DNA of 64,000 nucleotides from Enhydrobacter aerosaccus (GCF_900167455.1 NZ_FUWJ01000004.1:1-64000), one strand, 5' to 3'; numbered from the stretch's first letter, positions 26,639 through 35,325 are shown. Program-made: numbers and translations. Notes: generated by a model not told the origin, from the sequence alone.

Positions 26639-27058
26639 ATGGACATTCAACCCTACCTGTCCTTCGAAGGACGATGCGAGGAAGCGATCGACTTCTACAA
26701 GACGGCGGTCGGCGCCAAGGTCGAGATGATGATGCGCTTCAAGGAAGCGCCGGCCGATCAGCAGGCCATGATCACGCCCGAGGCCCGGGACAAGGTGATG
26801 CACGCCGCCCTTCGCATCGGCGACTCGCAGGTCCTGGCGTCGGATGGCCAATGCACCGGCAAGGGCTCGTTTTCCGGCATCACCCTTACGCTGAACGCAG
26901 GCAGCGACGCCGAGGCCGAAAAGCTGTTCACGGCGCTGGGGCAAGGGGGTCAGGTGCAGATGCCGATGGCCGAAACCTTCTTTGCCTCGCGCTTCGGCAT
27001 CGTGGCCGACAAGTTCGGTGTCGGTTGGATGATCATCAATGCAAGGCCGATGAACTGA
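26639..27058 (+). CDS. VOC family (PhnB/glyoxalase-like) protein, copy 1
   Basis: The 139-residue protein begins MDIQPYLSFEGRCEEAIDFYK, the normal opening of PhnB-like VOC proteins. It carries the typical IGDSQVLASDG and GGQVQMPMAETFFASRFG blocks. VOC proteins of this branch form beta-alpha-beta-beta-beta dimers; some bind metal ions, and their substrates are mostly unknown. A second copy follows 23 bases later with long identical runs, so this is a tandem duplication. GGAGGAAGCG is the ribosome site. Confidence 0.88.
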   Translation: MDIQPYLSFEGRCEEAIDFYKTAVGAKVEMMMRFKEAPADQQAMITPEARDKVMHAALRIGDSQVLASDGQCTGKGSFSGITLTLNAGSDAEAEKLFTALGQGGQVQMPMAETFFASRFGIVADKFGVGWMIINARPMN

Positions 27059-27081
27059 GCAGCCAGACGAAGGAGAAAGCG

Positions 27082-27504
27082 ATGAACGTGCAACCCTATG
27101 TCTTTTTCGACGGCAAATGCGAGGAAGCGCTCGCGTTCTACAAGGACGCGCTCGGCGCCAAGGTCGAGATGATGATGAAGTTCAAGGAGCATCCAGATGC
27201 CTGCAAGCCGGGCATGATTCCGCCGGGCTCGGAGGACAAGGTCATGCATGCGAACTTCAGGATCGGCGACACGCAGATCATGGCGTCGGACGGCCACTGC
27301 CAGGGCAAGCCCAGCTTTCAGGGCTTCTCGCTCACCATCAACGCGGCCAACGACGCCGAGGCGGAGAAGCTGTTTGGCGCCTTGGGCAAGGGTGGCCAGG
27401 TCCAGATGCCCATGACGGAGACCTTCTTCGCCACCCGTTTCGGCATGGTCGCCGACAAGTTCGGCATCTCTTGGATGGTGCTGGCCGAGAAGAGGCCCAC
27501 CTGA
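27082..27504 (+). CDS. VOC family (PhnB/glyoxalase-like) protein, copy 2
   Basis: Starting at MNVQPYVFFDGKCEEALAFY after AGGAGAAAGCG gives 140 residues. It shares GAKVEMMM, DKVMHA, DAEAEKLF, GGQVQMPM and ETFFA with the preceding gene, so the two arose by tandem duplication and then diverged, mainly around residues 36-50. The family fold and the uncertain function are the same as for copy 1. It is the last gene of the operon, and a large inverted repeat lies between it and the convergent aminotransferase gene. Confidence 0.88.
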   Translation: MNVQPYVFFDGKCEEALAFYKDALGAKVEMMMKFKEHPDACKPGMIPPGSEDKVMHANFRIGDTQIMASDGHCQGKPSFQGFSLTINAANDAEAEKLFGALGKGGQVQMPMTETFFATRFGMVADKFGISWMVLAEKRPT

Positions 27505-27511
27505 AACTTCC

Positions 27512-27565
27512 GGACCGCGGACTTCCGGTCCCGCTCATGAATCCGAGCGGATCGGTCCGCGGTCC
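27512..27565. repeat. Large inverted repeat, related to the palindrome at 166-189
   Basis: GGACCGCGGAC (27512-27522) and GTCCGCGGTCC (27555-27565) are perfect 11-base inverted arms. Inside them CCGCTC (27531-27536) pairs with GAGCGG (27545-27550). The first half also holds a smaller stem GGAC-TTCCG-GTCC, equivalent to GGGC-TTCCA-GCCC at 173-185 with compensating base changes. It lies between two convergent genes and could also act as a two-way terminator, although no T-run is present. Confidence 0.65.
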
Positions 27566-27573
27566 TGATCAGG

Positions 27574-28803
27574 TCAACGCTTGTCGACGTTGCTACTGCG
27601 GACGGGCACGCCGAATTCGCGCCGGCAGACCTCGGCCAGAACCTCGACGCCCTTCCTGATCGTCTCGGGCTCGGGGTTGGCGAAACAGAGACGCAGCCGG
27701 CATCGGGCGTAGTCCTTGTCGGTCGACCATTCCGGTCCCGGATTGATCGACACGCCGGCAGCTTGCGCCGCCTGAGCAAGCTTCACCGTGTCGACGGTAT
27801 CGGGCAGCTTGATCCAGAGATAGATGCCGCCGGGTGGATTGCCGAACTCGGCCGATGTGCCGAACTGCTCGGCCAGGGCCTCGCGCAGGGTCTGGAGCTT
27901 GGCGTGCAGCGCTTTGCTCAGCTTCGGCACGTGGGCCGCGAAGTGCCTGCTGCAGAACTCGGCCAGGACCATCTGCTCGAGCGCACCGGACCCCGCGTCC
28001 TGCTTCAACGCCAGGATGCGGGCGAGCACGTCCCACTTGGCGACGATGTAGCCGACGCGTAGCGCCGGCGCGATCGACTTGGAGAAGGAGCCGATATGGA
28101 TCACGCCTTCGCCGCCCGCCAGGGCGTAGATCGACTTCGGCCGTTCGCCGCTCCACACAAGGTCGGAGTAGCACTCGTCCTCGAAGATCATCACCCCGTA
28201 TTCGGCCGCGAGCTTGATCAGCTCCCGGCGGCGTGCCTCGCCCATGATGGCGCCGGTCGGATTCTGCACGGTCGGGATGGTGTAGATGTATTTGGGCTTC
28301 ACGTCGTTGTGCTTCAGCTCTTCGAGCTTCTGCTTCAGGACGTCGAGCCGCAGTCCTTCCTCGTCGAGCGGGATGCCGATCACCTTGGCGCCGAGGCGAG
28401 CCAGCTTGGTGAGCGCGCCGCCGTAGGTCTCCTGCTCGACCAGAACCGTGTCACCCTTGGTGACCAGGAGGCTGTTCACCAGTTCCAGTCCCTGCATGGA
28501 GCCGGAGGTGATCAGGATCTCGTCGGCCGAGCACTCGATGCCCGCGTGGCCCTTGAGCTTGCCGGCGAGGAATTCACGCAGCGGCCGGTAACCGAGCGGG
28601 CCGCTGTTCAGCCCGTAGGTGGCGAGCGTGACACCTTCGCGCCTGAGCACGGCGGTTGCCGCCTCGATCAGGGCCTCGACTGGCAGGTGCTTGGGGTCGT
28701 TGTGGCCGCCGATGAAGTTGTAGGTCGGGAAACCGGTCCACTTGACGGCGGGCGCGGGCGTTCCCGGCGCCAGCAAGGGCGCGAAATCGAACGGTGCGGT
28801 CAT
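27574..28803 (-). CDS. PLP-dependent aminotransferase, 2-aminoadipate/MocR-like class I family
   Basis: The 409-residue fold-type I aminotransferase has the expected PLP residues: NPTG (181-184), the aspartate D209 in MIFEDECYSDL, and the lysine K242 in GSFSKSIAPALRVGYI. Similar enzymes (LysN, alpha-aminoadipate aminotransferase) accept branched, aromatic or aminoadipate substrates with 2-oxoglutarate. There is no DNA-binding domain, so it is an enzyme rather than a MocR regulator. The neighbour on the same strand is a glutamate-synthase-like protein, which suggests nitrogen metabolism, but the gap of about 70 bases leaves cotranscription open. Confidence 0.88.
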   Translation of the reverse strand: MTAPFDFAPLLAPGTPAPAVKWTGFPTYNFIGGHNDPKHLPVEALIEAATAVLRREGVTLATYGLNSGPLGYRPLREFLAGKLKGHAGIECSADEILITSGSMQGLELVNSLLVTKGDTVLVEQETYGGALTKLARLGAKVIGIPLDEEGLRLDVLKQKLEELKHNDVKPKYIYTIPTVQNPTGAIMGEARRRELIKLAAEYGVMIFEDECYSDLVWSGERPKSIYALAGGEGVIHIGSFSKSIAPALRVGYIVAKWDVLARILALKQDAGSGALEQMVLAEFCSRHFAAHVPKLSKALHAKLQTLREALAEQFGTSAEFGNPPGGIYLWIKLPDTVDTVKLAQAAQAAGVSINPGPEWSTDKDYARCRLRLCFANPEPETIRKGVEVLAEVCRREFGVPVRSSNVDKR

Positions 28804-28875
28804 GGCGTTCCTCGATCTTTTTTGATCCCGTATTGCTGCGGCAAGAGCCGCCCGACCGCAACCGAATTGCAGGGC

Positions 28876-30501
28876 CTAGGTCACGGGGCGGAACGACTGG
28901 GCGTCCGCCATCTCCCACGGCTTGCGCCAACGCGGATTGGTGGTGCCGGCCAGCAATTCGCCCTCGGAGAGGCGGGGATAGAGATCGGCGAAGGTCGCGG
29001 TCTCGCTCGGCGACAGGCGATGGCTGATATGGTGGGGGCGGAACTCGTTGGGGTGGTCGAGACCAGCCGCCGCCGTCAGCTCGGCCAGCGCGTGCAGCGT
29101 GGCGCGGTGGAAGTTCGCGACCCGCTCGCGCTTGTCCGCCACGACCAGCGCGCGCTGCCGGTTCTTGTCCTGCGTCGCCACGCCGGTCGGGCAGCGGTCG
29201 GTATGGCAGCTCTGCGACTGGATGCAGCCGATCGCGAACATGAAGCCACGGGCGGCGTTGCACCAGTCGGCACCGAGCGCCATGGCGCGGGCGATGTCGA
29301 AGCCGCTTACGATCTTGCCGCTGGCGCCGAGCTTGATGCGGTCGCGGGCGCCGATGCCGATCAGGGCATTGTGCACGAAGGAAAGACCGTCGCGCATCGG
29401 CTTGCCGATATGGTCGATGAACTCCAGCGGCGCGGCGCCGGTGCCGCCTTCCTTGCCGTCGACGACGATGAAGTCGGGATAGAGCCCCGTCTCCAGCATC
29501 GCCTTGCAGATGGCCAGGAACTCCCACTCGTGGCCGACGCAGAGCTTGAAGCCGGCCGGCTTGCCGCCCGAGAGCCGTCGCATCTCGGCGATGAACTGCA
29601 TCATCTCGATCGGCGTGGAAAAGGCGGAATGTCGAGCCGGTGAGACGCAATCCTGGCCCGTAGGCACGCCGCGGGTCAGCGAGATCTCGGGGCTGACCTT
29701 GGGTGCCGGCAGCACACCGCCGTGGCCAGGCTTGGCGCCCTGGCTCATCTTGAGCTCGACCATTTTGATCTGGTCGTTGGTGGCCGCCTCCGCGAACTTC
29801 TCGGCCGAGAAAGTGCCGTCGGGATTGCGGCAACCGAAGTAGCCGGAGCCGATCTCCCAGATGATGTCGCCGCCGCCAGCGCGATGATAGGGGCTGTAGC
29901 CGCCTTCGCCGGTATCGTGCGCGAAGCCGCCGAGCCGCGCCCCTTCATTGAGAGCGCGGATGGCATTGGCCGACAGGGCGCCGAAGCTCATGGCCGAGAT
30001 GTTGAACACCGAGGCCGAGTAGGGCTTGCTGCACTCCGGCCCGCCGACGGTGATGCGGAAGGGCTCCTTGCTCATGGGCTTGGGGGCCATTGAATGGTTC
30101 ACCCATTCGAAGCCCTCGCCATAGACATTGTAATTGGTACCGAACGGACGGACGTCCAGCACCATCTTGGCGCGCTGATAGACGATCGAGCGCTTATCGC
30201 GGCTGAAGGGCAGGCCGTCCTTCTCGTCCTCGAAGAAGTACTGGCGCATCTCGGGACGGATGGCTTCGAGGATGAAGCGCAGATGGGCGGCGATCGGATA
30301 GTTGCGCAGGACCGCGTGGCGCTCCTGGATCATGTCGTAGACGCCGAGCAGCAGCAGCGGCACGGCGATGCCCGCTCCGATCCACAGCCAGGCATTGTCG
30401 GCGTCGAAGAACAGGGCGATCGCGAAGGCGACGCTCAGGAGGAGCGCCGCGAGGAACGGCACGAAGCGAATCTCGAAGATCGGAAAAAGCGTTGGCATCA
30501 T
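28876..30501 (-). CDS. FMN-binding glutamate synthase-family protein with membrane anchor
   Basis: The 541-residue protein carries the central/FMN domain of glutamate synthase (GltS-type TIM barrel): SAMSFGALSANAIRALNEGA, DTGEGGYSPYH, the GGTGAAPLEFIDHIG phosphate loop and the cysteine region CIQSQSCHTDRCPTGVATQ for a 3Fe-4S cluster. Two membrane helices at the N-terminus (about residues 12-30 and 34-54) precede it. The glutaminase domain and the NADPH subunit are absent, so it is unlikely to make glutamate alone. The family (YerD/GltB2-like) has no settled reaction. Confidence 0.86.
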   Translation of the reverse strand: MMPTLFPIFEIRFVPFLAALLLSVAFAIALFFDADNAWLWIGAGIAVPLLLLGVYDMIQERHAVLRNYPIAAHLRFILEAIRPEMRQYFFEDEKDGLPFSRDKRSIVYQRAKMVLDVRPFGTNYNVYGEGFEWVNHSMAPKPMSKEPFRITVGGPECSKPYSASVFNISAMSFGALSANAIRALNEGARLGGFAHDTGEGGYSPYHRAGGGDIIWEIGSGYFGCRNPDGTFSAEKFAEAATNDQIKMVELKMSQGAKPGHGGVLPAPKVSPEISLTRGVPTGQDCVSPARHSAFSTPIEMMQFIAEMRRLSGGKPAGFKLCVGHEWEFLAICKAMLETGLYPDFIVVDGKEGGTGAAPLEFIDHIGKPMRDGLSFVHNALIGIGARDRIKLGASGKIVSGFDIARAMALGADWCNAARGFMFAIGCIQSQSCHTDRCPTGVATQDKNRQRALVVADKRERVANFHRATLHALAELTAAAGLDHPNEFRPHHISHRLSPSETATFADLYPRLSEGELLAGTTNPRWRKPWEMADAQSFRPVT

Positions 30502-30561
30502 CCCCCCCTTGGTTCGTTCCAGTATCGGCGGACGCGGGACCGCAGGGGGAGAAGATAGCGT

Positions 30562-30912
30562 CTAGGCCCGTCGCGGGCTGCGGGAAATGGCCTGGAGGGC
30601 TTTCAGGTGCGACGCCGTGGCCGACAAGGCCTTGCGCTCGATGGCCCGGTAGTGGCGGATCAGTTCTTGTCCGCGCTGGGTGAGGACGGCGCCGCCGCCC
30701 GAGCGACCGCCGGTCTGTGCCGTCACAAGGGGTTCCTCGAAGCTGCGGTTGATCTCCGACACCAGCTCCCACGCCCGCTTGTAGGACATGTTCATCGAGC
30801 GGCCGGCGGCAGAGATCGATCCCTCCTTGGCGATGTGCTCGAGAAGCGCCACCTTGCCGGGACCAAGGCGTCCCTCATTGTCGAAATCGATTCGGATGCT
30901 CAGGCTCGGCAT
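30562..30912 (-). CDS. ModE-type molybdate-responsive regulator lacking the molbindin domain
   Basis: The ATG at 30912 gives 116 residues that match only the N-terminal winged-helix domain of ModE (LGPGKVALLEHIAKEGSISAAGRSMNMSYKRAWELV is in this style, with SYKRAW as recognition helix). The C-terminal di-Mop molybdate-binding domain is missing. Such short forms occur in other bacteria, but how they sense molybdate is unclear. It lies directly after modC (14-base gap) and probably binds the palindrome in front of modA, controlling its own operon. Confidence 0.85.
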   Translation of the reverse strand: MPSLSIRIDFDNEGRLGPGKVALLEHIAKEGSISAAGRSMNMSYKRAWELVSEINRSFEEPLVTAQTGGRSGGGAVLTQRGQELIRHYRAIERKALSATASHLKALQAISRSPRRA

Positions 30913-30926
30913 CGCTCTCCCCACTC

Positions 30927-31985
30927 CTAGCTTCGCTCGAAGGAAACACTCTTGATGACCGCATAGACGGGCAGGCCGGGCTGCAGCGCCAGCCGCTGCG
31001 CCGACTTGGCGGTCAGACGCGCTGTCAGCATAGCGCCGTTGCACTCCAGGCGGACATCGACTTGCGGACCCGATCCGGCGATTTGCGAAACTTTGCCCGG
31101 CAGGATGTTCAGCGCGCTGACCTGCTGCGGCGCCTGCAGCGACAGCATGACATCGCGGGAGCGTATATAGGCCCGGACCGGCATGCCGATACCGGCGGCC
31201 AGACGCGGCACCTGCAATTCGCCCGCCTGCGACGACAGGGTCGTAAGCTGAAACGCCTCGTCGTGCCGCAGGACCACGGCGTCGAGAACGCTGCCGCCTT
31301 CGTCGACATCGGCAAGCGGTAGGATATCGGCCACCGGGCCGACATCGGCGACCTTGCCCTCGGCCAGCAGCACGACGGTCGTCGCCAGCCGGGCCACTTC
31401 GGACACGGAGTGGCTGACATAGAGGATGGGAACCCCCGCCGTATCGCGCAGCCGCTCGATATAGGGGAGGATCTCGCCGCGGCGGGATTCGTCGAGCGCC
31501 GCCAGCGGCTCGTCCATCAGCAGAATCTGTGGGTGGGCCAGCAGGGCGCGGCCGATGGCGACGCGTTGCTTCTCGCCGCCCGACAGCGAATCCGGCCGCC
31601 GTTCGAGCAGATGGCCGATGCCCAGCAACTCGACCACGGATGCGAAGTCGGCCGAGGCGCCGCCATTGCCGCGGGCGAACCAGCGGCCATAGAGCAGGTT
31701 CCGGTGCACGCTGAGATGGGGAAAGAGGCGGCTATCCTGGAACACATAGCCGATCCGACGGCGATACGTGGGCACGAAAAGGCGGCGCTCGGTATCGACC
31801 AGCACCTGTCCGTCGACGGCGATCCGCCCGCGATCGGGCCTGATCAGGCCGGCGACGATATTGACCAGCGTCGTCTTGCCCGAGCCGGAGCGGCCGAATA
31901 GGGCCGTCACGCCCGGTCGAGCAGCGAAGCGCGCTGCCAGATGAAAGGTCCCGCGCCGATGGTCTATGTCTATTTCCAGGCTCAT
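30927..31985 (-). CDS. modC: Molybdate ABC transporter ATP-binding protein
   Basis: The 352-residue ATPase energises molybdate import. The Walker A GRSGSGKT is at 31-38; the signature LSGGEKQRVAIGRALL and Walker B ILLMDEPLAALDE follow. The C-terminal third is a Mop/TOBE molybdate-binding domain containing SALNILPGKVSQIAGSG. With the regulator gene lacking its own Mop domain, this ModC domain is the only visible molybdate-sensing domain in the operon. The start overlaps the modB stop by ATGA. Confidence 0.96.
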   Translation of the reverse strand: MSLEIDIDHRRGTFHLAARFAARPGVTALFGRSGSGKTTLVNIVAGLIRPDRGRIAVDGQVLVDTERRLFVPTYRRRIGYVFQDSRLFPHLSVHRNLLYGRWFARGNGGASADFASVVELLGIGHLLERRPDSLSGGEKQRVAIGRALLAHPQILLMDEPLAALDESRRGEILPYIERLRDTAGVPILYVSHSVSEVARLATTVVLLAEGKVADVGPVADILPLADVDEGGSVLDAVVLRHDEAFQLTTLSSQAGELQVPRLAAGIGMPVRAYIRSRDVMLSLQAPQQVSALNILPGKVSQIAGSGPQVDVRLECNGAMLTARLTAKSAQRLALQPGLPVYAVIKSVSFERS

Positions 31986-32668
31986 GTCGCGACGCGTCGG
32001 GCACCAATGCGGCGCGCCAGCAGCTCGGAGCCGAGCAGCGCACTCATGGAGATGACGACGGAGACCAGCGTCAGGCGCAGCGCGCCGGCATCGCCCCCAG
32101 GGACCTGTGTCAGGGTATAGATCGCCGATGGCAGCGTCTGGGTTTCACCCGGAATGTTCGATACGAAGGTAATCGTGGCGCCGAACTCGCCCATCGACTT
32201 GGCGAAGCACAGGATGGCGCCGGCGATCACCCCCGGCAGGCAGAGCGGCAAGGTGATGGTGGCGAAGACCCAGAGCGGATGCGCGCCGAGGGTGCCCGCC
32301 GCGCTCTCCAGTCGCGTATCCACGGCCTCGATCGACAGCCTGATGGCCCGCACCATCAGCGGGAAGCCCATCACGGCGCAGGCCAGCGCCGCCCCGGTCC
32401 AGCGGAAGGCGAGAACGATGCCGAAGGCGTTGTTCAGGAACTCGCCGATCGGCCCGCGCCGGCCGAACAACAGGAGAAGCAGGTAGCCCGTCACCACCGG
32501 CGGCAGGATCAGCGGCAGATGCACCACCGTGTCCAATAGTCCTTTGCCCAGGAATCGGCCGCGCGCCAGAAGCCAGGCGATGGCGATGCCGAACGGCAGG
32601 CTGGCGGCAGTGGCCGTGACGGCGATCAACAGGCTGAGCCGGACCGCCGTCCATTCCTCCGGCGTCAT
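31982..32668 (-). CDS. modB: Molybdate ABC transporter permease
   Basis: The 228-residue inner-membrane permease has about five helices and the family-typical LPLILPPVVTGYLLLLLFG near residue 50 and the ATP-binding-protein contact loop ESAAGTLGAHPLWVFATITLPL. It begins within the modA stop (ATGA) and ends within the modC start, so modA-modB-modC are translationally coupled. Confidence 0.95.
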   Translation of the reverse strand: MTPEEWTAVRLSLLIAVTATAASLPFGIAIAWLLARGRFLGKGLLDTVVHLPLILPPVVTGYLLLLLFGRRGPIGEFLNNAFGIVLAFRWTGAALACAVMGFPLMVRAIRLSIEAVDTRLESAAGTLGAHPLWVFATITLPLCLPGVIAGAILCFAKSMGEFGATITFVSNIPGETQTLPSAIYTLTQVPGGDAGALRLTLVSVVISMSALLGSELLARRIGARRVAT

Positions 32669-33468
32669 GTCGCCGAGGCGGACGGCACCAGCACCGTGAA
32701 GCCCTGCTTCTCGAAGGCCGGCCGCGCCTTCGCGCTCTTCAGCAAGTCGAGGAACGGCTTGGCATCGGCTGATTTCGAGTCCTTGGTAATGGCCATCGGA
32801 TAGATGATCGGCGGATGCGAATCGGCCGGAAACGTGCCGATGATCTTCACATTGGGCTCGGCCGCCGCATCGGTGCTGTAGACGATGCCGATCGGCGCCT
32901 CGCCGCGCGCCACGAGCATGAGGGCGGCACGCACGCTTTCGGCCTGGGCGATCTTGTCCTTCACGCCCTCCCAGGCGCCGAGTTTCTCGAGCGCGGCCTT
33001 GGCATACTTGCCGACCGGGACCGAATCGACATTGCCAGTGGCCAGCTTGCCGTTGCCGAGGAGCTTGGCGAGGTCGAAGCCGGGCTTCACATCAATCGAC
33101 AGCGTCGAGTCGCGCGGCGCGATCAGCACGATCTTGTTGCCCAGCAGGTTCACCCGTGTGTCCGGCCGGATCAGGTCCTTCTTGGCGGCATAATCCATCC
33201 AGTCGAGATCGGCCGACATGAAGATATCGGCCGGCGCACCCTGTTCCATCTGCTTGGCCAGCGTCGAACTCGCGGCATAGGAGATCTTCGGCATCGGCTT
33301 GCCGGTTTCCTTGGCCCAGGCCGCGGCAATCTCGTCGAGGGCGTTCTTCAGGCTTGCGGCGGCAAAGATCACCAGGCCGGTCCCCTGCGCGCGCGCCGTC
33401 CCAAGTGATGCGGCGACGGCCGCGAGCGCAAGACCAATCACGCCGCGGCGCTTCATCGACAGACTCAT
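32665..33468 (-). CDS. modA: Molybdate ABC transporter substrate-binding protein
   Basis: Beginning at MSLSMKRRGVIG after a GGAGGAG ribosome site gives 267 residues with a signal peptide cleaved near ARAQG. The mature part opens LVIFAAASLKNALDEIA, the normal ModA beginning, where the Ser helps bind the oxyanion. YAASSTLAKQMEQGAPADIFMSAD follows, and the end is LLKSAKARPAFEKQGF. It captures molybdate or tungstate in the periplasm. The longer frame upstream is discarded because it would run across the ModE-box promoter. Confidence 0.95.
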   Translation of the reverse strand: MSLSMKRRGVIGLALAAVAASLGTARAQGTGLVIFAAASLKNALDEIAAAWAKETGKPMPKISYAASSTLAKQMEQGAPADIFMSADLDWMDYAAKKDLIRPDTRVNLLGNKIVLIAPRDSTLSIDVKPGFDLAKLLGNGKLATGNVDSVPVGKYAKAALEKLGAWEGVKDKIAQAESVRAALMLVARGEAPIGIVYSTDAAAEPNVKIIGTFPADSHPPIIYPMAITKDSKSADAKPFLDLLKSAKARPAFEKQGFTVLVPSASAT

Positions 33469-33493
33469 GCCAAACTCCTCCGGGCCCCGATCG

Positions 33494-33517
33494 CGGTATA
33501 TTTGTCTGGATATATCG
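33494..33517. promoter_or_regulatory. ModE operator upstream of modA
   Basis: CGGTATAT-N8-ATATATCG is a near-perfect palindrome of the ModE-box type (CG-N-TATAT with its inverse). Its centre is about 37 bases before the modA ATG, so a bound regulator would cover the promoter and repress modABC when molybdate is plentiful. The adjacent N-terminal-type ModE protein is the obvious candidate to bind it. Confidence 0.85.
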
Positions 33518-33583
33518 CCTCGTCCAGAGCGTTGTCGACGCTTTCTCGGCGCATGATCCAGTAGAATTGGCCAAGAGAATTGA

Positions 33584-34141
33584 TCAGTGCCCCAGCGCCT
33601 CATCGTCGATGCGCAGCGCCTTGATGCTGACATGGCCATCGGCGCGCACCGCCAGATCGACGGTGAGAGCGCCCGGTCGATTGCGCATCAGCCGTTCGAG
33701 TTCGCGCGCGCGCTCTTCCGGCACGAACAGCCTGATGCTGCCGTCCGAGGTCGCTAACGCATCCGGCACGAACCTGTCGCTTGCCCACAGGCCTCCGGGG
33801 ATGACGAGCAGGCAGTTGCGCGCCATCGCCCGGTCTTCTGCCGAATCGGGAAGGAAGCGCACGCGGGGGCGTCGCTGGGCGTCGATCGCCGTCACGCACA
33901 GCGCGCCCTCGGGCATTCGACCGTCGGCCTCTGGCTGCGGCAGGCGCTCCCAGTTCCACTCCAGGGCTGTCGTCAGGTAGTGGCCGCGCAACAGGTCGCG
34001 GGGATCGACGCCGCGCACCGCCACGTTCAGGACCGTGACCCGACTGCGGAGCCATTCCTGCTCGCCGATCATCGCCGCCAGCGCCAGGAGCGGCAGCGCC
34101 AGTGCCGCGATCACGAGCAGCGCCGTAGCCTTGCGGCTCAC
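33584..34141 (-). CDS. GDYXXLXY-family membrane-anchored protein
   Basis: The start is a GTG whose last bases overlap the stop of the preceding DUF2157 gene (GTGA). The 185-residue product has one N-terminal helix (about residues 8-25) and then LRSRVTVLNVAVRGVDPRDLLRGHYL, matching the GDYxxLxY-type motif family in the modified form RDLLRGHYL. The rest is beta-rich and probably periplasmic. These proteins typically occur right after DUF2157 membrane proteins, as here. Their function is unknown. The longer 482-residue frame in the same phase is an artefact of reading through the DUF2157 gene. Confidence 0.8.
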   Translation of the reverse strand: MSRKATALLVIAALALPLLALAAMIGEQEWLRSRVTVLNVAVRGVDPRDLLRGHYLTTALEWNWERLPQPEADGRMPEGALCVTAIDAQRRPRVRFLPDSAEDRAMARNCLLVIPGGLWASDRFVPDALATSDGSIRLFVPEERARELERLMRNRPGALTVDLAVRADGHVSIKALRIDDEALGH

Positions 34142-35325
34142 GGGGGCGTCCCGCGTGCCAGGCGCTGCGTCAGCCGCCAGCCCAGCCAGCTCAAGGCGAG
34201 GCAGAGCAGGCCGCCGCCGATCAGGCCGAAGCCGGTCGCGGTCAGGCCGCCGATCGCCTGGAAGTAGAGGACCAGCAGCCGCAGGCCGATGACGGTGAAG
34301 GCGAGGCCGAACAGGATGCGCTGGCCGGTCCGCGCCGCCAGCCAGCCGATCGCCGACCAGTAGAGGATGAAGAGCAGGCCGATGATGGCCTCGAACGTGA
34401 TCGTGTCCTCGAGGCCTCCATCCGGGTTCCAGGGATGTGCGAGCAGCAGGGCGACGGCCCAGGTCCCGAAGCTCACGCCCAGCAGCGGGAGCGTGTGGCG
34501 CCGCTGCATTTCGCCGCCGCCGAACCACAGCGCCATCGCGGCCAGCGCCGTGGCGACTGCGCCCAGCCAGATCTCGACCGGTGCGACCTGGTCGATGAGC
34601 CGCGAGTCGATGGTGATCACCGTCATGCTGACGGCGCCGGTCAGTCCGGCCAACGCCAGCTTGAGCATCAACTCGCCCTGTTTCTCGGCCGGCGGCCAGA
34701 GACCGCGCACGACCGCCACGAGGATCATCAGGCAGGCCGGCAGATAGAAAAGCACATGAAAGAAGTGGCCGCGCGCGCTGGCGGAACCCAGCGTCCGGAT
34801 CAGCGGTTCGAGAGTTTCGGAGGCCGAGAACCACGTAAGCACCGCTGCGGCAAACCACAGCGTCCCGACCAGGCGGGTGAAGGTAAGCAGCGCGAGGAAC
34901 GGTGTGCAGAGCGCGAGCCAGGTCAACAACGCCTGCCAAGGTTCGCTCTGCAGCTGATAGACCTGCCCGATCAGCGCGATGCTTGCAATCACCAGACCGA
35001 ACAGCAGCAGCGCGCCGATCTCGCGTGGCCATGCGCGGTCCCGCAGCCAGGCGACGAACACGAAGGCCGCGACGAGACCGGTCAGCAGCATGGCGCCGGA
35101 GAGCTTCACTGCGGCGGGAATGTCCTCCCAGTTAGCGGCGACCATCGCCACCACGCCGAGCCCGATCGCCAGTGCGCCCGTGCCCGACAGCGCCCACAGC
35201 CAGATCGGCCGGCGATGCGTGGCCTCCCAGGCACTGATACGCTCCACCGCGGCATCGTCGATCAGACCGGCGCCCTGCCAGCGCTTCAGGTAGTGCTCCG
35301 CGATCACCGCGGCATCATCACGCAA
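34138..35325 (-). CDS. DUF2157 family multi-span membrane protein
   Basis: The protein of up to 395 residues opens with a soluble segment, HYLKRWQGAGLIDDAAVERISAWE, that is typical of DUF2157. About twelve membrane helices follow (the first around residues 40-62). The best available start is a TTG at 35325, or a GTG six codons later; no clear ribosome site helps the choice. The function of the family is not known. It is coupled to a GDYXXLXY gene by a GTGA overlap, which is the usual pairing and suggests that the two proteins form a membrane complex. Confidence 0.82.
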   Translation of the reverse strand: MRDDAAVIAEHYLKRWQGAGLIDDAAVERISAWEATHRRPIWLWALSGTGALAIGLGVVAMVAANWEDIPAAVKLSGAMLLTGLVAAFVFVAWLRDRAWPREIGALLLFGLVIASIALIGQVYQLQSEPWQALLTWLALCTPFLALLTFTRLVGTLWFAAAVLTWFSASETLEPLIRTLGSASARGHFFHVLFYLPACLMILVAVVRGLWPPAEKQGELMLKLALAGLTGAVSMTVITIDSRLIDQVAPVEIWLGAVATALAAMALWFGGGEMQRRHTLPLLGVSFGTWAVALLLAHPWNPDGGLEDTITFEAIIGLLFILYWSAIGWLAARTGQRILFGLAFTVIGLRLLVLYFQAIGGLTATGFGLIGGGLLCLALSWLGWRLTQRLARGTPP

